Shown here: positions 9,511-18,177 of the stretch, piece by piece
Position numbering within the stretch: position 1 is the first letter of the stretch
Layout of the letters: every line of letters begins with the position of its first letter
Source of the DNA: an uncultured Amylibacter sp.
GTDB taxonomy: Bacteria; Pseudomonadota; Alphaproteobacteria; Rhodobacterales; Rhodobacteraceae
Direction of reading: 5' to 3'
Assembly: GCA_959347425.1 (NCBI GenBank)
Contig: OY365741.1
Location: 2,132,501 to 2,196,500, forward strand
Length of the DNA: 64,000 nucleotides
The notes under the pieces: generated by a model
The model's input: the letters and a program-made list of their open reading frames with translations, nothing else
The model's database searches: none
Told to the model about the DNA's origin: nothing
Program-made: the position numbers and the translations under genes

Positions 9511-10164
9511 ATGAAAATCACGCTTATCAGCCATTCCACCCCTGCCGAGCCTGCCGAAGGTCTGCAAACTATACAGGATTTGATAGTTTATGCCGCGCGG
9601 GTCAGCAACCCCGCCAATCAAAATAACGCGAATACGGGCGACCGCCTGATTGCCTATCTTGCCAAACACAAACATTGGAGTCCCTTTGAAATGGCCAGCG
9701 TGTGTTTGGAGATTGAAACCACTCGCGATATAGCCCGCCAAATCCTGCGCCATCGCAGTTTTTCGTTTCAGGAGTTCAGCCAACGTTACGCTAATCCCAA
9801 AGAGTTCGGGGAGCAGTTTGTGTTGCGGGAGGCTCGGATGCAGGATAATAAAAACCGCCAGAATTCCATTGAAACCAGCGATGATGTGTTGGATGCCGCA
9901 TGGCGCGACCGCCAGCAGGGCGTGATTGACGCGGCGCGCGGCGCGTACGATTGGGCGATAGACAACGGCATTGCCAAGGAACAGGCGCGGTGTGTTTTGC
10001 CAGAGGGGAACACGAAGTCTCGGCTTTATATGAACGGGACGATTCGCAGTTGGATACATTATATTGAATTGCGGAGTGATAATGGCACGCAAAAGGAACA
10101 CCGCGATATAGCCGTGGAAATCGCGCGGGTGATTGGGAAGATATTTCCAATAAATAACGATTAG
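9511..10164 (+). CDS. thyX: FAD-dependent thymidylate synthase
   Basis: Makes dTMP from dUMP with methylene-tetrahydrofolate and FAD/NADPH; the enzyme acts as a tetramer. The protein has 217 residues from the ATG at 9511 (MKITLISHSTPAEPAE). The earlier ATG at 9445 adds 22 hydrophobic residues not expected in this family. The ThyX motif RHRSFSFQEFSQR is complete near residues 76-88. The C-terminal PINND and the stop codon lie inside an H-type repeat. It diverges from the sspB operon. Confidence 0.95.
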   Translation: MKITLISHSTPAEPAEGLQTIQDLIVYAARVSNPANQNNANTGDRLIAYLAKHKHWSPFEMASVCLEIETTRDIARQILRHRSFSFQEFSQRYANPKEFGEQFVLREARMQDNKNRQNSIETSDDVLDAAWRDRQQGVIDAARGAYDWAIDNGIAKEQARCVLPEGNTKSRLYMNGTIRSWIHYIELRSDNGTQKEHRDIAVEIARVIGKIFPINND

Positions 10165-10266
10165 TAATGAATGGTGAATTATTGGTTATTCTAATCATCC
10201 GTTATCTAAAATAACTGGGTTTCGTTATTTTAGGAAAGAAATTTGCCACAAAACCCAATTCACCAT
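10165..10266. repeat. T repeat flanked by H heptads
   Basis: The T block (about 10221-10255) has a nearly identical inverted copy at 57877-57911. GAATGGTGAATT and AATTCACCATTC arrays flank it as inverted arms. ThyX ends inside the left arm and the acyl-CoA dehydrogenase ends beside the right one. Confidence 0.75.
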
Positions 10267-12012
10267 TCACAATTCACCATTCATAATTATATCCCCCGCC
10301 ATCGCCCTTGCCTTATGCATTTTCACGGCTGGCAAAACCCGCGTCATATAATACCGCGCGCTCGCCAACTTAGCATCATAGAACGCCGCCCCCAATTCCC
10401 CCGTTTCTCGCCGAGCCACCGCCGCACCCGCCATCTGCGCCCAAATCACCGCAACGGCGGTATAGCCAAACAAATGCAGAGTATCCACAGACCCCGCTAA
10501 CACCGCATTCGGCCGTTCCGCCGATTTCATAAAATACGCCATCACTTGCTGCAACCCAGCCAAGGCATCGCGCAACGGCTCGGCCAAATCGCCGCGCTCC
10601 GAACAAGCCTCACACTCCGCCACAACCCCTTGCCCCAGTGCAAGAAACGCCATAACATCCGCGCCATTATTGGCCGCCAGCTTACGCCCGACCAAGTCCA
10701 ACGCTTGCACCCCGTTCGCGCCCTCATAAATCATCGTAATCCGCGCATCACGGACAAATTGCGACATGCCATTATCCTCAATATAGCCATGCCCGCCGTA
10801 AATCTGCTGGGCGGACACGCACAAATCAAAGCCAATATCGGTTAGGAAAGCCTTAATAATAGGCGTTAATAACCCCGCCAAGCCCTGCGCGGCCTCATCC
10901 CCCGCGTCCGCCTTATCCATCAGCATCGCGGCGTATAATAAAAACCCGCGCCCGCCTTCTATCAAGGTTTTCTGGTTCATCAGCATACGGCGCACGTCTG
11001 GATGGGTGGTCAGGGGCTCGGCAGGGGCATCCGCCTTTGCCCCAACCGCCCGTCCTTGATGACGGGTGCGCGCGTACTCCAGCGCGTTTTGATGCGCGAT
11101 TTCCGCCAGCCCCAGCCCCTGCATTCCCACCGCCATTCGTGCTTCGTTCATCATCACGAACATAGCCCGCAGCCCCTTGTTTTCCTGCCCCAGTAGAGTG
11201 CCAACCGCGCCCTCGTAATTCATCTCACACGTCGCGTTGCCGTGGATACCCATTTTGTTTTCAATCCGCCCAACGGTGACTCCGTTTTGGTCGCCCAGCG
11301 TGCCATCGTCGTTGATAGTGAATTTCGGCACGATAAACAGCGACACGCCCTTTACGCCCTTGGGGGCATCGGGCAGGCGGGCGAGGACTAGGTGAATGAT
11401 ATTCTCCGCCAAATCATGGTCGCCACTGGATATGAAAATCTTCTGCCCGGTAAGCTGGTAAGTGCCGTCCTTTTGCGGGGTTGCTTTCGTCCGTAGCAAG
11501 CCCAAATCCGTGCCACAATGCGGTTCGGTCAGGTTCATCGTACCGCACCATTGCAAATCTATTAATTTGGGCAGGTAGAGGGCTTTCTGCGCTTCCGTCC
11601 CGTGCCTGTGGATGGCGGAATAGGCGGCGTGGGTAAGCCCTGGGTACATAGCCAGCGCCATATTGGCGGCGCTGAAGATCTCCCCCGTGGCGATTTGCAG
11701 GATATACGGCAGCCCTTGCCCGCCGAATTGTGGGTCGCAATCCAGCCCGTTCCAACCGCCCGCTTTGTATGTGTCAAACGCGGATTTAAAACCCTCTGGC
11801 GTTTGGATTTTGCCGTTTTTCAGGGTGCAGCCCAGGGTATCGCCTATCGCGTTCAACGGGTGAGCGATGTTTTTGGCGAATTTGGCGGCTTCTTGCAGGG
11901 CGGGGGTGGTGAAATCGGGGGAGATTTCTTCGAATCCGTCCTGCGTTTCTATTTGTAAGAAATCGTGTAGGACAAAGCGGATATCGTCTGTTGGGGCGGT
12001 GTAATCGGTCAT
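10267..12012 (-). CDS. Acyl-CoA dehydrogenase, DmdC-like
   Basis: FAD flavoprotein oxidising an acyl-CoA thioester, 581 residues from ATG 12012 (MTDYTAPTDDIRFVLHDFLQ). This is about 200 residues longer than short-chain acyl-CoA dehydrogenases and has the C-terminal extension of the DmdC (methylmercaptopropionyl-CoA dehydrogenase) branch. Visible signatures are QWCGTMNLTEPHCGTDLGLL (FAD/substrate site) and AQQIYGGHGYIEDNGMSQFV with IYEGANGVQALDLVGRKL. Related enzymes also act on ordinary fatty acyl-CoAs, so a role in DMSP breakdown is only a possibility. No partner genes are adjacent. The frame from 12063 adds a Pro-rich leader and is less likely. Confidence 0.9.
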   Translation of the reverse strand: MTDYTAPTDDIRFVLHDFLQIETQDGFEEISPDFTTPALQEAAKFAKNIAHPLNAIGDTLGCTLKNGKIQTPEGFKSAFDTYKAGGWNGLDCDPQFGGQGLPYILQIATGEIFSAANMALAMYPGLTHAAYSAIHRHGTEAQKALYLPKLIDLQWCGTMNLTEPHCGTDLGLLRTKATPQKDGTYQLTGQKIFISSGDHDLAENIIHLVLARLPDAPKGVKGVSLFIVPKFTINDDGTLGDQNGVTVGRIENKMGIHGNATCEMNYEGAVGTLLGQENKGLRAMFVMMNEARMAVGMQGLGLAEIAHQNALEYARTRHQGRAVGAKADAPAEPLTTHPDVRRMLMNQKTLIEGGRGFLLYAAMLMDKADAGDEAAQGLAGLLTPIIKAFLTDIGFDLCVSAQQIYGGHGYIEDNGMSQFVRDARITMIYEGANGVQALDLVGRKLAANNGADVMAFLALGQGVVAECEACSERGDLAEPLRDALAGLQQVMAYFMKSAERPNAVLAGSVDTLHLFGYTAVAVIWAQMAGAAVARRETGELGAAFYDAKLASARYYMTRVLPAVKMHKARAMAGDIIMNGEL

Positions 12013-12064
12013 AGTGGGGTTTCCTTTTTTGGTTATTATGTGCGGGGGGCGGGGGATTGTCAAG

Positions 12065-12145
12065 GCTATTCCTAAAATAAAAAAACCCGCTCGCCCAAGC
12101 CTCGCAGAGGGGTGGGCGGGCGGGCAAGCAAAAAACCTCTACCCC
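12065..12145. repeat. C repeat fragment with H end
   Basis: About 12082-12140 matches the C module (AGCCTCGCAGAGGGGTGGGC variant) and is followed by CTAATCACTAACAAC. The fragment separates the acyl-CoA dehydrogenase start from the 3' end of the TfoX-like gene. Confidence 0.7.
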
Positions 12146-12484
12146 CTAATCACTAACAACTCCCAGCCTATTGAGCTCTTTTTCCAAACCATCCATAGCA
12201 CCGCCCGCACTATTTTCACCCGAAACCCGCGTTTTTATCGCGTCAAATTGCACCCGTAACTGCTGTTTTTCACTGCCTTGGCAATCGTTCCACGGGCGAC
12301 CCTGCAAGCCCATAACCAACGCGTAATAGCCGATAAAATGCGCCTGTCCGCCAGCCATAACCGCTCGGAAATACGCCTCATCCGCGCCGAGGTCTCGCAA
12401 ATCCTCCGCCGTCATAATCCCCGCACGGGCAAAGAATTTATCCGAAGCGGGTCCCAAATTACGGATGACAGACGGTTTATCCAT
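12146..12484 (-). CDS. TfoX C-terminal-domain protein
   Basis: 112 residues. The first part (IRNLGPASDKFFARAGIMTA, EDLRDLGADEAYFRAVMAGG) matches the helix-hairpin-helix-like TfoX/Sxy C-terminal domain, here without the N-terminal competence domain. Such stand-alone proteins are common and of unknown role. The gene overlaps the end of purN by 8 nt and is the last member of purM-purN-tfoX-like. The final LGVVSD and stop run into repeat sequence. Confidence 0.85.
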   Translation of the reverse strand: MDKPSVIRNLGPASDKFFARAGIMTAEDLRDLGADEAYFRAVMAGGQAHFIGYYALVMGLQGRPWNDCQGSEKQQLRVQFDAIKTRVSGENSAGGAMDGLEKELNRLGVVSD

Positions 12485-13040
12485 TTTTCAAAAAATCGTG
12501 CAAAACCAGAGGGTAAAGCCTATGTTCTTCATGTAAAATCCGTGCCGATAGACTCGCCTCCGTATCGTCAGGTTCAATCGCAACCTTGACTTGACGCAAG
12601 ACCTTGCCCCCATCAATTTCCCCATTGACCAGATGAACGCTTGCCCCAGAATGGCTATCGCCCGCGTCAATGGCGCGTTTATGGGGGTTTAACCCCTTGT
12701 ATTTAGGCAATAAAGACGGGTGGATATTTAAAATCCGCCCCGCCCAAGCCCGCACAAACTCCGCCCCCAAAATCCGCATAAATCCAGCAAGGCAGACCAC
12801 ATCAACCCCTAAAGACTGCAAAACCTTATCCAACTCCGCATCAAAATTATCACCCGAACCATCTATAACATGGCACTCAAACCCCAGCACCCGTGCGTGC
12901 TCCACGCCTTCAGCCCGCAAATTATCGGTTATCAAAATCGCAGGAACTGCCCCGAAATCGGGCGATTTCATAGCCTGCAACAACGCTATCATATTTGACC
13001 CGCGTCCAGAAAACAAAATCGCAACCCGTTTATCTGCCAT
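12477..13040 (-). CDS. purN: Phosphoribosylglycinamide formyltransferase
   Basis: Transfers a formyl group from 10-formyl-tetrahydrofolate to GAR, the third step of purine synthesis. It has 187 residues, normal for the family. The N-terminal nucleotide-binding segment is AILFSGRGSNMIALLQAM. The catalytic region includes RILNIHPSLLPKYKG (Asn and His) and SGASVHLVNGEIDGG. It begins directly after the purM stop, with no gap. Confidence 0.95.
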   Translation of the reverse strand: MADKRVAILFSGRGSNMIALLQAMKSPDFGAVPAILITDNLRAEGVEHARVLGFECHVIDGSGDNFDAELDKVLQSLGVDVVCLAGFMRILGAEFVRAWAGRILNIHPSLLPKYKGLNPHKRAIDAGDSHSGASVHLVNGEIDGGKVLRQVKVAIEPDDTEASLSARILHEEHRLYPLVLHDFLKNG

Positions 13041-14093
13041 TCACCCACGCCCCTTATAAATAACACCCGCGCCCGCGACCACTCGCCCTATGGGGAAACA
13101 CGGACAGCCCCGCATCGCCAGCATATCGCGCATCCTATCGGCATCATCGGCTCGAACCACGGCAACCATGCCAACCCCACAATTAAAGGTATTTAACGCC
13201 GAATCCAACGAAATCCCAGCGACCTCCATCAGCCACGCAAACACGGGCGGGAGCTGCCACGCCGACACATCCACCAGCGCACCCAAGCCATCGGGCAGAA
13301 CCCTCGGCAAATTCTCAGTCAAGCCACCGCCTGTGATATGGGCAAGCCCTTGCAGGGCAGGGGTATCCAACGCGTCCAGCACGTCCGCCACATATATCCG
13401 CGTGGGGGTCAGCAGGGCTTCACCCAACGACCCATCCGCAAACGGGCAGGGCGCGTCCCAGCCCAAACCCGCACGTTCCACGACCTTACGCACCAGCGAA
13501 TACCCGTTGGAATGCACGCCAGACGAAGCCATCCCCAGCAAAACATCGCCTTCGCGAGGCGAGCGAGGCAAATCCGCCCCCCGTTCCAACGCCCCCAAGC
13601 AAAACCCCGCCAAATCAAAATCCCCCGCCTGATATAAATCCGGCATTTCCGCGGTTTCCCCGCCGATAAGGGCGCATCCCGCGATTTCGCACCCCTTGGC
13701 TATGCCTTTGATAGTATCCCGTGCGGGTGCCACATCCAGCTTACCCGTGGCGAAATAATCCAAGAAAAACAAGGGTTTCGCGCCTTGGCAGAGCACGTCA
13801 TTCACGCACATAGCCACCAGATCGATGCCGATGGTATCAAACCGTGCGATCTCCCTTGCGATTAACAGTTTTGTGCCAACACCATCGGTCGCGCCGATAA
13901 GGATGGGGTCTTTGAACCCCGCCGCCTTTATATCAAACCCCGCGCCGAACCCGCCCAGCCCCGCCATCACCCCCGCCGTGCGGGTTTTGGCGACTATTGG
14001 CTTTATTTCATTGACGAGCTGCGCGCCTGCGTCAATATCTACACCTGCGGATTTGTAGTCTAGTGGGGGTTTTAAGGGTGTGGGTTTCGTCAT
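13041..14093 (-). CDS. purM: Phosphoribosylformylglycinamidine cyclo-ligase
   Basis: AIR synthetase, the ATP-dependent ring-closing fifth step of purine synthesis; 350 residues. Recognised by YKSAGVDIDAGAQLVNEIKP at the N-terminus, DGVGTKLLIA, the dimer/ATP region AMCVNDVLCQGAKPLFFLDY, GGETAEMPDLY and ITGGGLTENLPRVLP. First gene of the purM-purN-tfoX-like unit. Its start lies about 110 nt from the tRNA gene, on the opposite strand. Confidence 0.96.
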   Translation of the reverse strand: MTKPTPLKPPLDYKSAGVDIDAGAQLVNEIKPIVAKTRTAGVMAGLGGFGAGFDIKAAGFKDPILIGATDGVGTKLLIAREIARFDTIGIDLVAMCVNDVLCQGAKPLFFLDYFATGKLDVAPARDTIKGIAKGCEIAGCALIGGETAEMPDLYQAGDFDLAGFCLGALERGADLPRSPREGDVLLGMASSGVHSNGYSLVRKVVERAGLGWDAPCPFADGSLGEALLTPTRIYVADVLDALDTPALQGLAHITGGGLTENLPRVLPDGLGALVDVSAWQLPPVFAWLMEVAGISLDSALNTFNCGVGMVAVVRADDADRMRDMLAMRGCPCFPIGRVVAGAGVIYKGRG

Positions 14094-14209
14094 GTGTGGT
14101 TGTCCTTTGGTTGGGTGTTTAGCGGATTTTGAGCTAAAAGAAAACAGGGGAAATAAAATTGGCGAAAGGGGTTGAACTTTTGGTGTAATACGGTATTAAG
14201 GGGTTGGAA

Positions 14210-14286
14210 GGGCCTGTAGCTCAGTTGGTTAGAGCAGAGCGCTCATAACGCTTTGGTCGCAGGTTCGAGTCCTGCCGGGCCTACCA
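14210..14286 (+). tRNA. tRNA with CAU anticodon, probably tRNA-Ile2 (lysidine type)
   Basis: A full cloverleaf with encoded CCA (14284-14286). The acceptor arms are 14210-14216 and 14276-14282, the anticodon stem is GAGCG/CGCTT, the loop is CTCATAA with the anticodon at 14244-14246, and the T arm is GCAGG-TTCGAGT-CCTGC. A CAU tRNA may be initiator, elongator Met or Ile2. The 1-72 pair is G-U rather than the initiator's unpaired C-A. The acceptor stem GGGCCTG resembles bacterial tRNA-Ile, so I favour Ile2, whose C34 is converted to lysidine by TilS. Elongator Met is the alternative. Confidence 0.85.
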
Positions 14287-14500
14287 TATTAACGATGAAT
14301 GATTAACGATTAACGATTAACGATGAATGATTGGTTATTAGGGATTGGGGGTTAGTTGTTAGGGGAGGGGGCAGAGGTTTTTTGCTTGCGCCCTCACTGC
14401 GTTCGGTTGCCCACCCGCCCACCCCTCCTGCGGAGAGCTGGACGGGGTTTTTGTGGCTTTAGCTCTTTACACTCCTTATGATACCTGCTATCCTAATTCC
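14287..14500. repeat. H array and inverted C module between tRNA and methyltransferase gene
   Basis: ATTAACG and GAATGATT heptads (14290-14365) are followed by a C module in reverse orientation (about 14375-14460). No gene is seen. Confidence 0.75.
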
Positions 14501-14517
14501 AAACAAAGGGGATTGTT

Positions 14518-15762
14518 TTGTTAAATAACGGGGCTATAAAAAACCGTACCATCTTTTGCCACGATAATTTGGAAATTCTGCAAGGGATAGACTCCGATTG
14601 CATAGATTTAATCTACCTTGATCCCCCGTTCAATAAAAAGAAAACCTTCACCGCCCAAATCGGCAGCCATGCCGAGGGCGCGTCCTTCAGCGATATATTC
14701 CGCGAAAAGGATATAAAAGACGACTGGTTGCAGGATATTAAAGAGGATTATTTTGCCATCCATAACCTGCTAACCGCCGTTCGCGCGATAGAGGGGCGGA
14801 CGTCTTATAACTTTTGCTACCTTTCTTATATGGCGATTCGCCTGATAGAATGCCAACGGGTTTTGAAACCCACGGGGTCGTTGTATTTGCATTGCGACCA
14901 AACGATGTCGCACTATTTGAAATTGCTTTTGGACTGCATCTTTGGCGAGAAAAACTTCCGCAATGAAATCGCTTGGTGGTACGGCGGCGGCGGTGCATCG
15001 CAGAAAAACTGGGCGAAAAAACACGATATTATCCTGTATTATTCAAAAACGGAGGATTTGATATTTAACACGGATGCGGTTCGTGAGGACTATAAATGGG
15101 ACAAAGGTCAACGCCGAGCGGACGGCAGCGCGCGGGATTTGAAAAAGGGTAAATTGCCCGATAATGTCTTTCAATTACACGGGATTATGCCTTGGGCGAA
15201 GGAACGCACGGGCTATCCCACGCAAAAACCTCTGGTTTTGTTAGAGCGGATTATCGCCGCGTCAAGCCCCGTGGGTGGCGTTGTTTTAGACCCGTTTTGC
15301 GGGTGTGCAACGACTTGCGTGGCGGCCGAGCGGTTAGGGCGGTGTTGGGTTGGCGTGGATGTGTCCAGAAAAGCGTTTGATTTGGTGGAAGACCGAATGA
15401 GGGAAGAAGTGGAGTGGGAGGGGTCGTTGTTTGAAGAGGATTTGGTGGATTTTAAAACCGACCCGCCAAGGCGGACGGATTTGGGTGCGGATACGCGGGT
15501 GCAGAAATATGTTTATATCATTTCAAACGCACAATATAAGGGCGAATGGAAGGTCGGCATTGCTTCAGACGCGAAGGCGCGATTGAATTCGTACCAGACC
15601 TCTGACCCTAATCGCGCCTATGTTTTGGAATACGCGTATTTAACGCCTGATTTTCGTGCCATTGAAGCCTATATCCACGAACGCTATGAAAACCGCCATG
15701 AGTGGGTGCGTGAGCCTGATATGGCAAAAATCGTTAAGGATATAGAGGGTTTTAACGATTAA
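14518..15762 (+). CDS. DNA methyltransferase fused to a GIY-YIG-like domain
   Basis: 414 residues. The likely start is TTG at 14518, with AAAGGGG seven bases upstream. The amino part is an amino-methyltransferase: motif IV DLIYLDPPFN at about residues 36-45 precedes the SAM-binding motif I LDPFCGCATTCVAAERLGRC at about 258, the order of the beta class that includes HinfI- and CcrM-type enzymes (N6-adenine or N4-cytosine). The region between would be the target-recognition part. Residues about 335-405 (YVYIISNAQ, KVGIASDAKARLNSYQTSDP, EAYIHERYENRHEW) look like a T5orf172-type GIY-YIG module with candidate Arg and Glu catalytic residues. A separate restriction enzyme is not adjacent. It may be a modification/nuclease fusion or an orphan methylase. 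The stop codon lies in an H repeat. Confidence 0.85.
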   Translation: MLNNGAIKNRTIFCHDNLEILQGIDSDCIDLIYLDPPFNKKKTFTAQIGSHAEGASFSDIFREKDIKDDWLQDIKEDYFAIHNLLTAVRAIEGRTSYNFCYLSYMAIRLIECQRVLKPTGSLYLHCDQTMSHYLKLLLDCIFGEKNFRNEIAWWYGGGGASQKNWAKKHDIILYYSKTEDLIFNTDAVREDYKWDKGQRRADGSARDLKKGKLPDNVFQLHGIMPWAKERTGYPTQKPLVLLERIIAASSPVGGVVLDPFCGCATTCVAAERLGRCWVGVDVSRKAFDLVEDRMREEVEWEGSLFEEDLVDFKTDPPRRTDLGADTRVQKYVYIISNAQYKGEWKVGIASDAKARLNSYQTSDPNRAYVLEYAYLTPDFRAIEAYIHERYENRHEWVREPDMAKIVKDIEGFND

Positions 15763-15854
15763 CGATTAACGATTAACGATGAATGATGAATGATTTGTTT
15801 TTTGACTTGCAATACTAATTCACAATTCACAATTCACAATTTATAATTCACAAT
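15750..15854. repeat. H arrays: ATTAACG heptads then ATTCACAA octamers
   Basis: ATTAACG units begin inside the last codons of the methyltransferase gene. After a short gap an array with an 8-bp period (ATTCACAA, imperfect) runs up to the dusA stop. Confidence 0.75.
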
Positions 15855-16865
15855 TCATAATTCACAATTCATAGCCAGCAACGCCTTTTCAATTAACCGC
15901 TCGTCCGCATCGTCCAAATGGGCGCACTCGGACAGTATCCTCCGCCACATCCTCGCGCCACGCATCCCGGTGAAAAGCCCCAGCATAGGACGCACGAGCG
16001 CGGTCATCCGCACGCCCCCCTCCAACTGGGCACGGATATAAGGCAGCATCGCGCGGGCGATTTGACGCGGGCAGGGGGCGGTATCGGGGGCGGGCGTGCC
16101 GAACGCCCTCTGGTCCGCGTCTGCCAGCAGAGCAAACGGACTATGCCACGCGGCACGACCAATCATCGCGCCGTCTAAACCGTTATTTATATGACCCATA
16201 GCCACATCCAAGCTATCCAACCCGCCGTTAATAATAATCTGCAAATCGGGGTTTTCCGCCTTCATTTTATGCACCAAATCATAATCCAACGGCGGAATAT
16301 CGCGGTTTTCCTTGGGGCTGAGACCGCTTAACCACGCCATCCTCGCGTGAATAATAACGCACCCAATCCCCGCACGGCGCAGGTGCGTGATAAAATCGGG
16401 CAGGGTCAGGGCAGGGGTTTGGTCATCGACCCCAATACGGCATTTCACGGTTATTTCGGTGTTTGGCGCGCGTTCCGCCATAGCCAGCAGGCATTCGGTG
16501 ACTAATTCGGGCTGCTGCATCAAGGTCGCCCCGAACTGGCCAGATTGAACGCGGTCGGACGGACAGCCTAGGTTCAGGTTGATTTCATCATAGCCCGCGG
16601 CCACGCCCAAATCGGTCGCTCGCGCCAGCATATCAGGGTTAGAACCGCCGATTTGCAGGGCAACGGGATGCTCGGCAGGATGGAACGCCAGCAAGTGCTG
16701 GGCATCGCCGTGAACCAGCGCGGCGGCGGTTATCATCTCGGTATAAAGGACGGTTTCACGCGACAAAAGCCGATGCAGATAGCGGCAATGGCGCGTCGTC
16801 CAATCCATCATCGGTGCGACGGAAAGCCGTCGGTTAAGTTGTGGTTTGTTGGGTGGGGCAGTCAT
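15855..16865 (-). CDS. dusA: tRNA-dihydrouridine synthase DusA
   Basis: FMN enzyme reducing uridines 20/20a in the D-loop of tRNA; 336 residues. The start is SVAPMMDWTTRHCRYLHRLL, the DusA subgroup form. The catalytic Cys is in NLNLGCPSDRVQSGQFGATL, the FMN phosphate site in IIINGGLDSLD, and the conserved His region is GCVIIHARMAWLSGLSPKEN. The C-terminal MNCEL ends beside an octamer repeat array. It stands alone between repeat tracts. Confidence 0.94.
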   Translation of the reverse strand: MTAPPNKPQLNRRLSVAPMMDWTTRHCRYLHRLLSRETVLYTEMITAAALVHGDAQHLLAFHPAEHPVALQIGGSNPDMLARATDLGVAAGYDEINLNLGCPSDRVQSGQFGATLMQQPELVTECLLAMAERAPNTEITVKCRIGVDDQTPALTLPDFITHLRRAGIGCVIIHARMAWLSGLSPKENRDIPPLDYDLVHKMKAENPDLQIIINGGLDSLDVAMGHINNGLDGAMIGRAAWHSPFALLADADQRAFGTPAPDTAPCPRQIARAMLPYIRAQLEGGVRMTALVRPMLGLFTGMRGARMWRRILSECAHLDDADERLIEKALLAMNCEL

Positions 16866-17124
16866 GAGGAGTGATTTCTATGTGTTTGATAATACATAAT
16901 AAAACGGATGGTTTGCGTGTAGGAAAAAGTCGTATAATGGATATTATGTTAATTTTGGGATGATGCGTGGATATGAGGGCGCGTAAGGTCATTAACATAA
17001 TATCGTAGAGTGTCATAGTTTTGAGATGATAAGCATAATATAGAGGTGGCGATGTGTTGGCGAATATAGCATGGTTTGCGGTTGTTATCAAGGGGTATGG
17101 GCTTTTGCGCACCTTTGATACCAT
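16866..17124. other. Gene-free intergenic stretch
   Basis: Upstream region of dusA. AT-rich, with no convincing frame: a 96-codon frame on the minus strand lacks any family signal or ribosome-binding site. It may hold the dusA promoter; I see no clear site. Confidence 0.4.
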
Positions 17125-17211
17125 TAATAACTAATCACTAATCGTTAATCACTAATCACTAATCACTAATCACTAATCGTTAATCACTAATCGTTAATCA
17201 CTAATCACTAA
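17125..17211. repeat. H heptad array
   Basis: About eleven near-perfect AATCACT/AATCGTT heptads in a row, one of the longest uninterrupted arrays in the window, ending at the DUF3179 gene stop. Confidence 0.8.
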
Positions 17212-18177
17212 TCACTCAACCATCCACTCCCCATCAGGATGGAAAGAGTGGAAAACAAACGCAAACACCACATCATGCACGACATCCGCGCCCGTCGCCA
17301 CATCACGCACGCGTACCGCGCCGACATCGCGCCCCTTGGCTATCTGCGCACTATCCAACGCCGAAGCCGTCCCAGCCGTCCAATCCAGCACCAATCCGCC
17401 TGCCCTAATCTGCCCAGCCCGCCGTAACCGCGCCAAAGTCCAAGCCTTATTGCCAACGACTATCACCCGTTCCAACGGGTTTATCCCAAACGGAGGATCC
17501 TCGCCAAAATACAAAAACGGCTTGCCCGTATCATACGACACATACGGATTCGCGCCGTAAGCCCGCGTGTCGCCTGGGCGAGTCATCACCACACCCCCTC
17601 GCCCGCGAAACTGCCCCCAATTCTCCATAAAAGACGGGATTTTACGCAACCGAGACCCCAGCAGTTCGCCAACAATAGCCTCACCAGTGAATTGCTGCCA
17701 CCAGCTGTCCGTTTGCCTATCATACATAATCATATCGGAATTGCGCAGCAATCCAGACACGCCCAATTCCAGCACACGCCCATCCAGCCGCCTGTCAAAA
17801 ACCACCGCCGAATTGCACAAGGGGCAATAAGTCACAGCAACAGGCTCACCGCCAATCACATCATTAACGATCTCATGCCAAATCAAATACCGCAAGGGAT
17901 AGCCACGGATTTCCCCGTTAATAATAACGGTTATTACCGGTTCGGCATCCTGTAAATCGGTTTCATCAGCCACGCCGTGAAACTCGGGCATATCCACAGA
18001 CGGAATCCCGTCTTTACCCGGCCCGCCGTCCAGAATATCGTCAAATTCCACGCTGGTTTGTGAAAAATCGGTGTTCGGCCAAGCCAACCGCCAGAACTGC
18101 ACATCCGCCAAGCAAACAGAGGCAAAACACGCCCCCAAAAGCAAGACAACAACAATCGCGGCTTTATTGAACGTCAT
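17212..18177 (-). CDS. DUF3179 domain protein, secreted or membrane-anchored
   Basis: 321 residues with an N-terminal signal or anchor (AAIVVVLLLGACFASVCLAD). The DUF3179 core is clear: RGYPLRYLIWHEIVNDVIGG, VAVTYCPLCNSAVVFDRRLD with a Cys-Pro-Leu-Cys pair, and DSWWQQFTGEAIVGELLG. The CxxC-like pair suggests a redox or metal site, but the family's function is not established. The start overlaps the upstream cyclophilin gene by 14 nt, making it the third gene of a coupled unit. Confidence 0.88.
   Translation of the reverse strand: MTFNKAAIVVVLLLGACFASVCLADVQFWRLAWPNTDFSQTSVEFDDILDGGPGKDGIPSVDMPEFHGVADETDLQDAEPVITVIINGEIRGYPLRYLIWHEIVNDVIGGEPVAVTYCPLCNSAVVFDRRLDGRVLELGVSGLLRNSDMIMYDRQTDSWWQQFTGEAIVGELLGSRLRKIPSFMENWGQFRGRGGVVMTRPGDTRAYGANPYVSYDTGKPFLYFGEDPPFGINPLERVIVVGNKAWTLARLRRAGQIRAGGLVLDWTAGTASALDSAQIAKGRDVGAVRVRDVATGADVVHDVVFAFVFHSFHPDGEWMVE

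Noticed and set aside
9481..10101. 206-codon frame antisense to thyX
   Set aside because: It mirrors a clear ThyX gene, lacks a family signal and has biased residues typical of a shadow frame.
12013..12063. Longer N-terminus of the acyl-CoA dehydrogenase
   Set aside because: The extra residues are Pro-rich and precede the standard family start; the inner ATG has a GGAAACCCC-type site.
14210..14286. Initiator tRNA-Met
   Set aside because: The first pair is G-U, not the unpaired C-A of bacterial initiators, and the anticodon stem lacks the three G-C pairs next to the loop.
16834..17124. 96-codon frame upstream of dusA
   Set aside because: AT-rich leader sequence, overlaps dusA, no recognisable domain or ribosome-binding site.
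17125..17211. CRISPR-like array of short repeats
   Set aside because: The units are 7 bp with no spacers of fixed length and no cas genes nearby; it is a simple tandem repeat.
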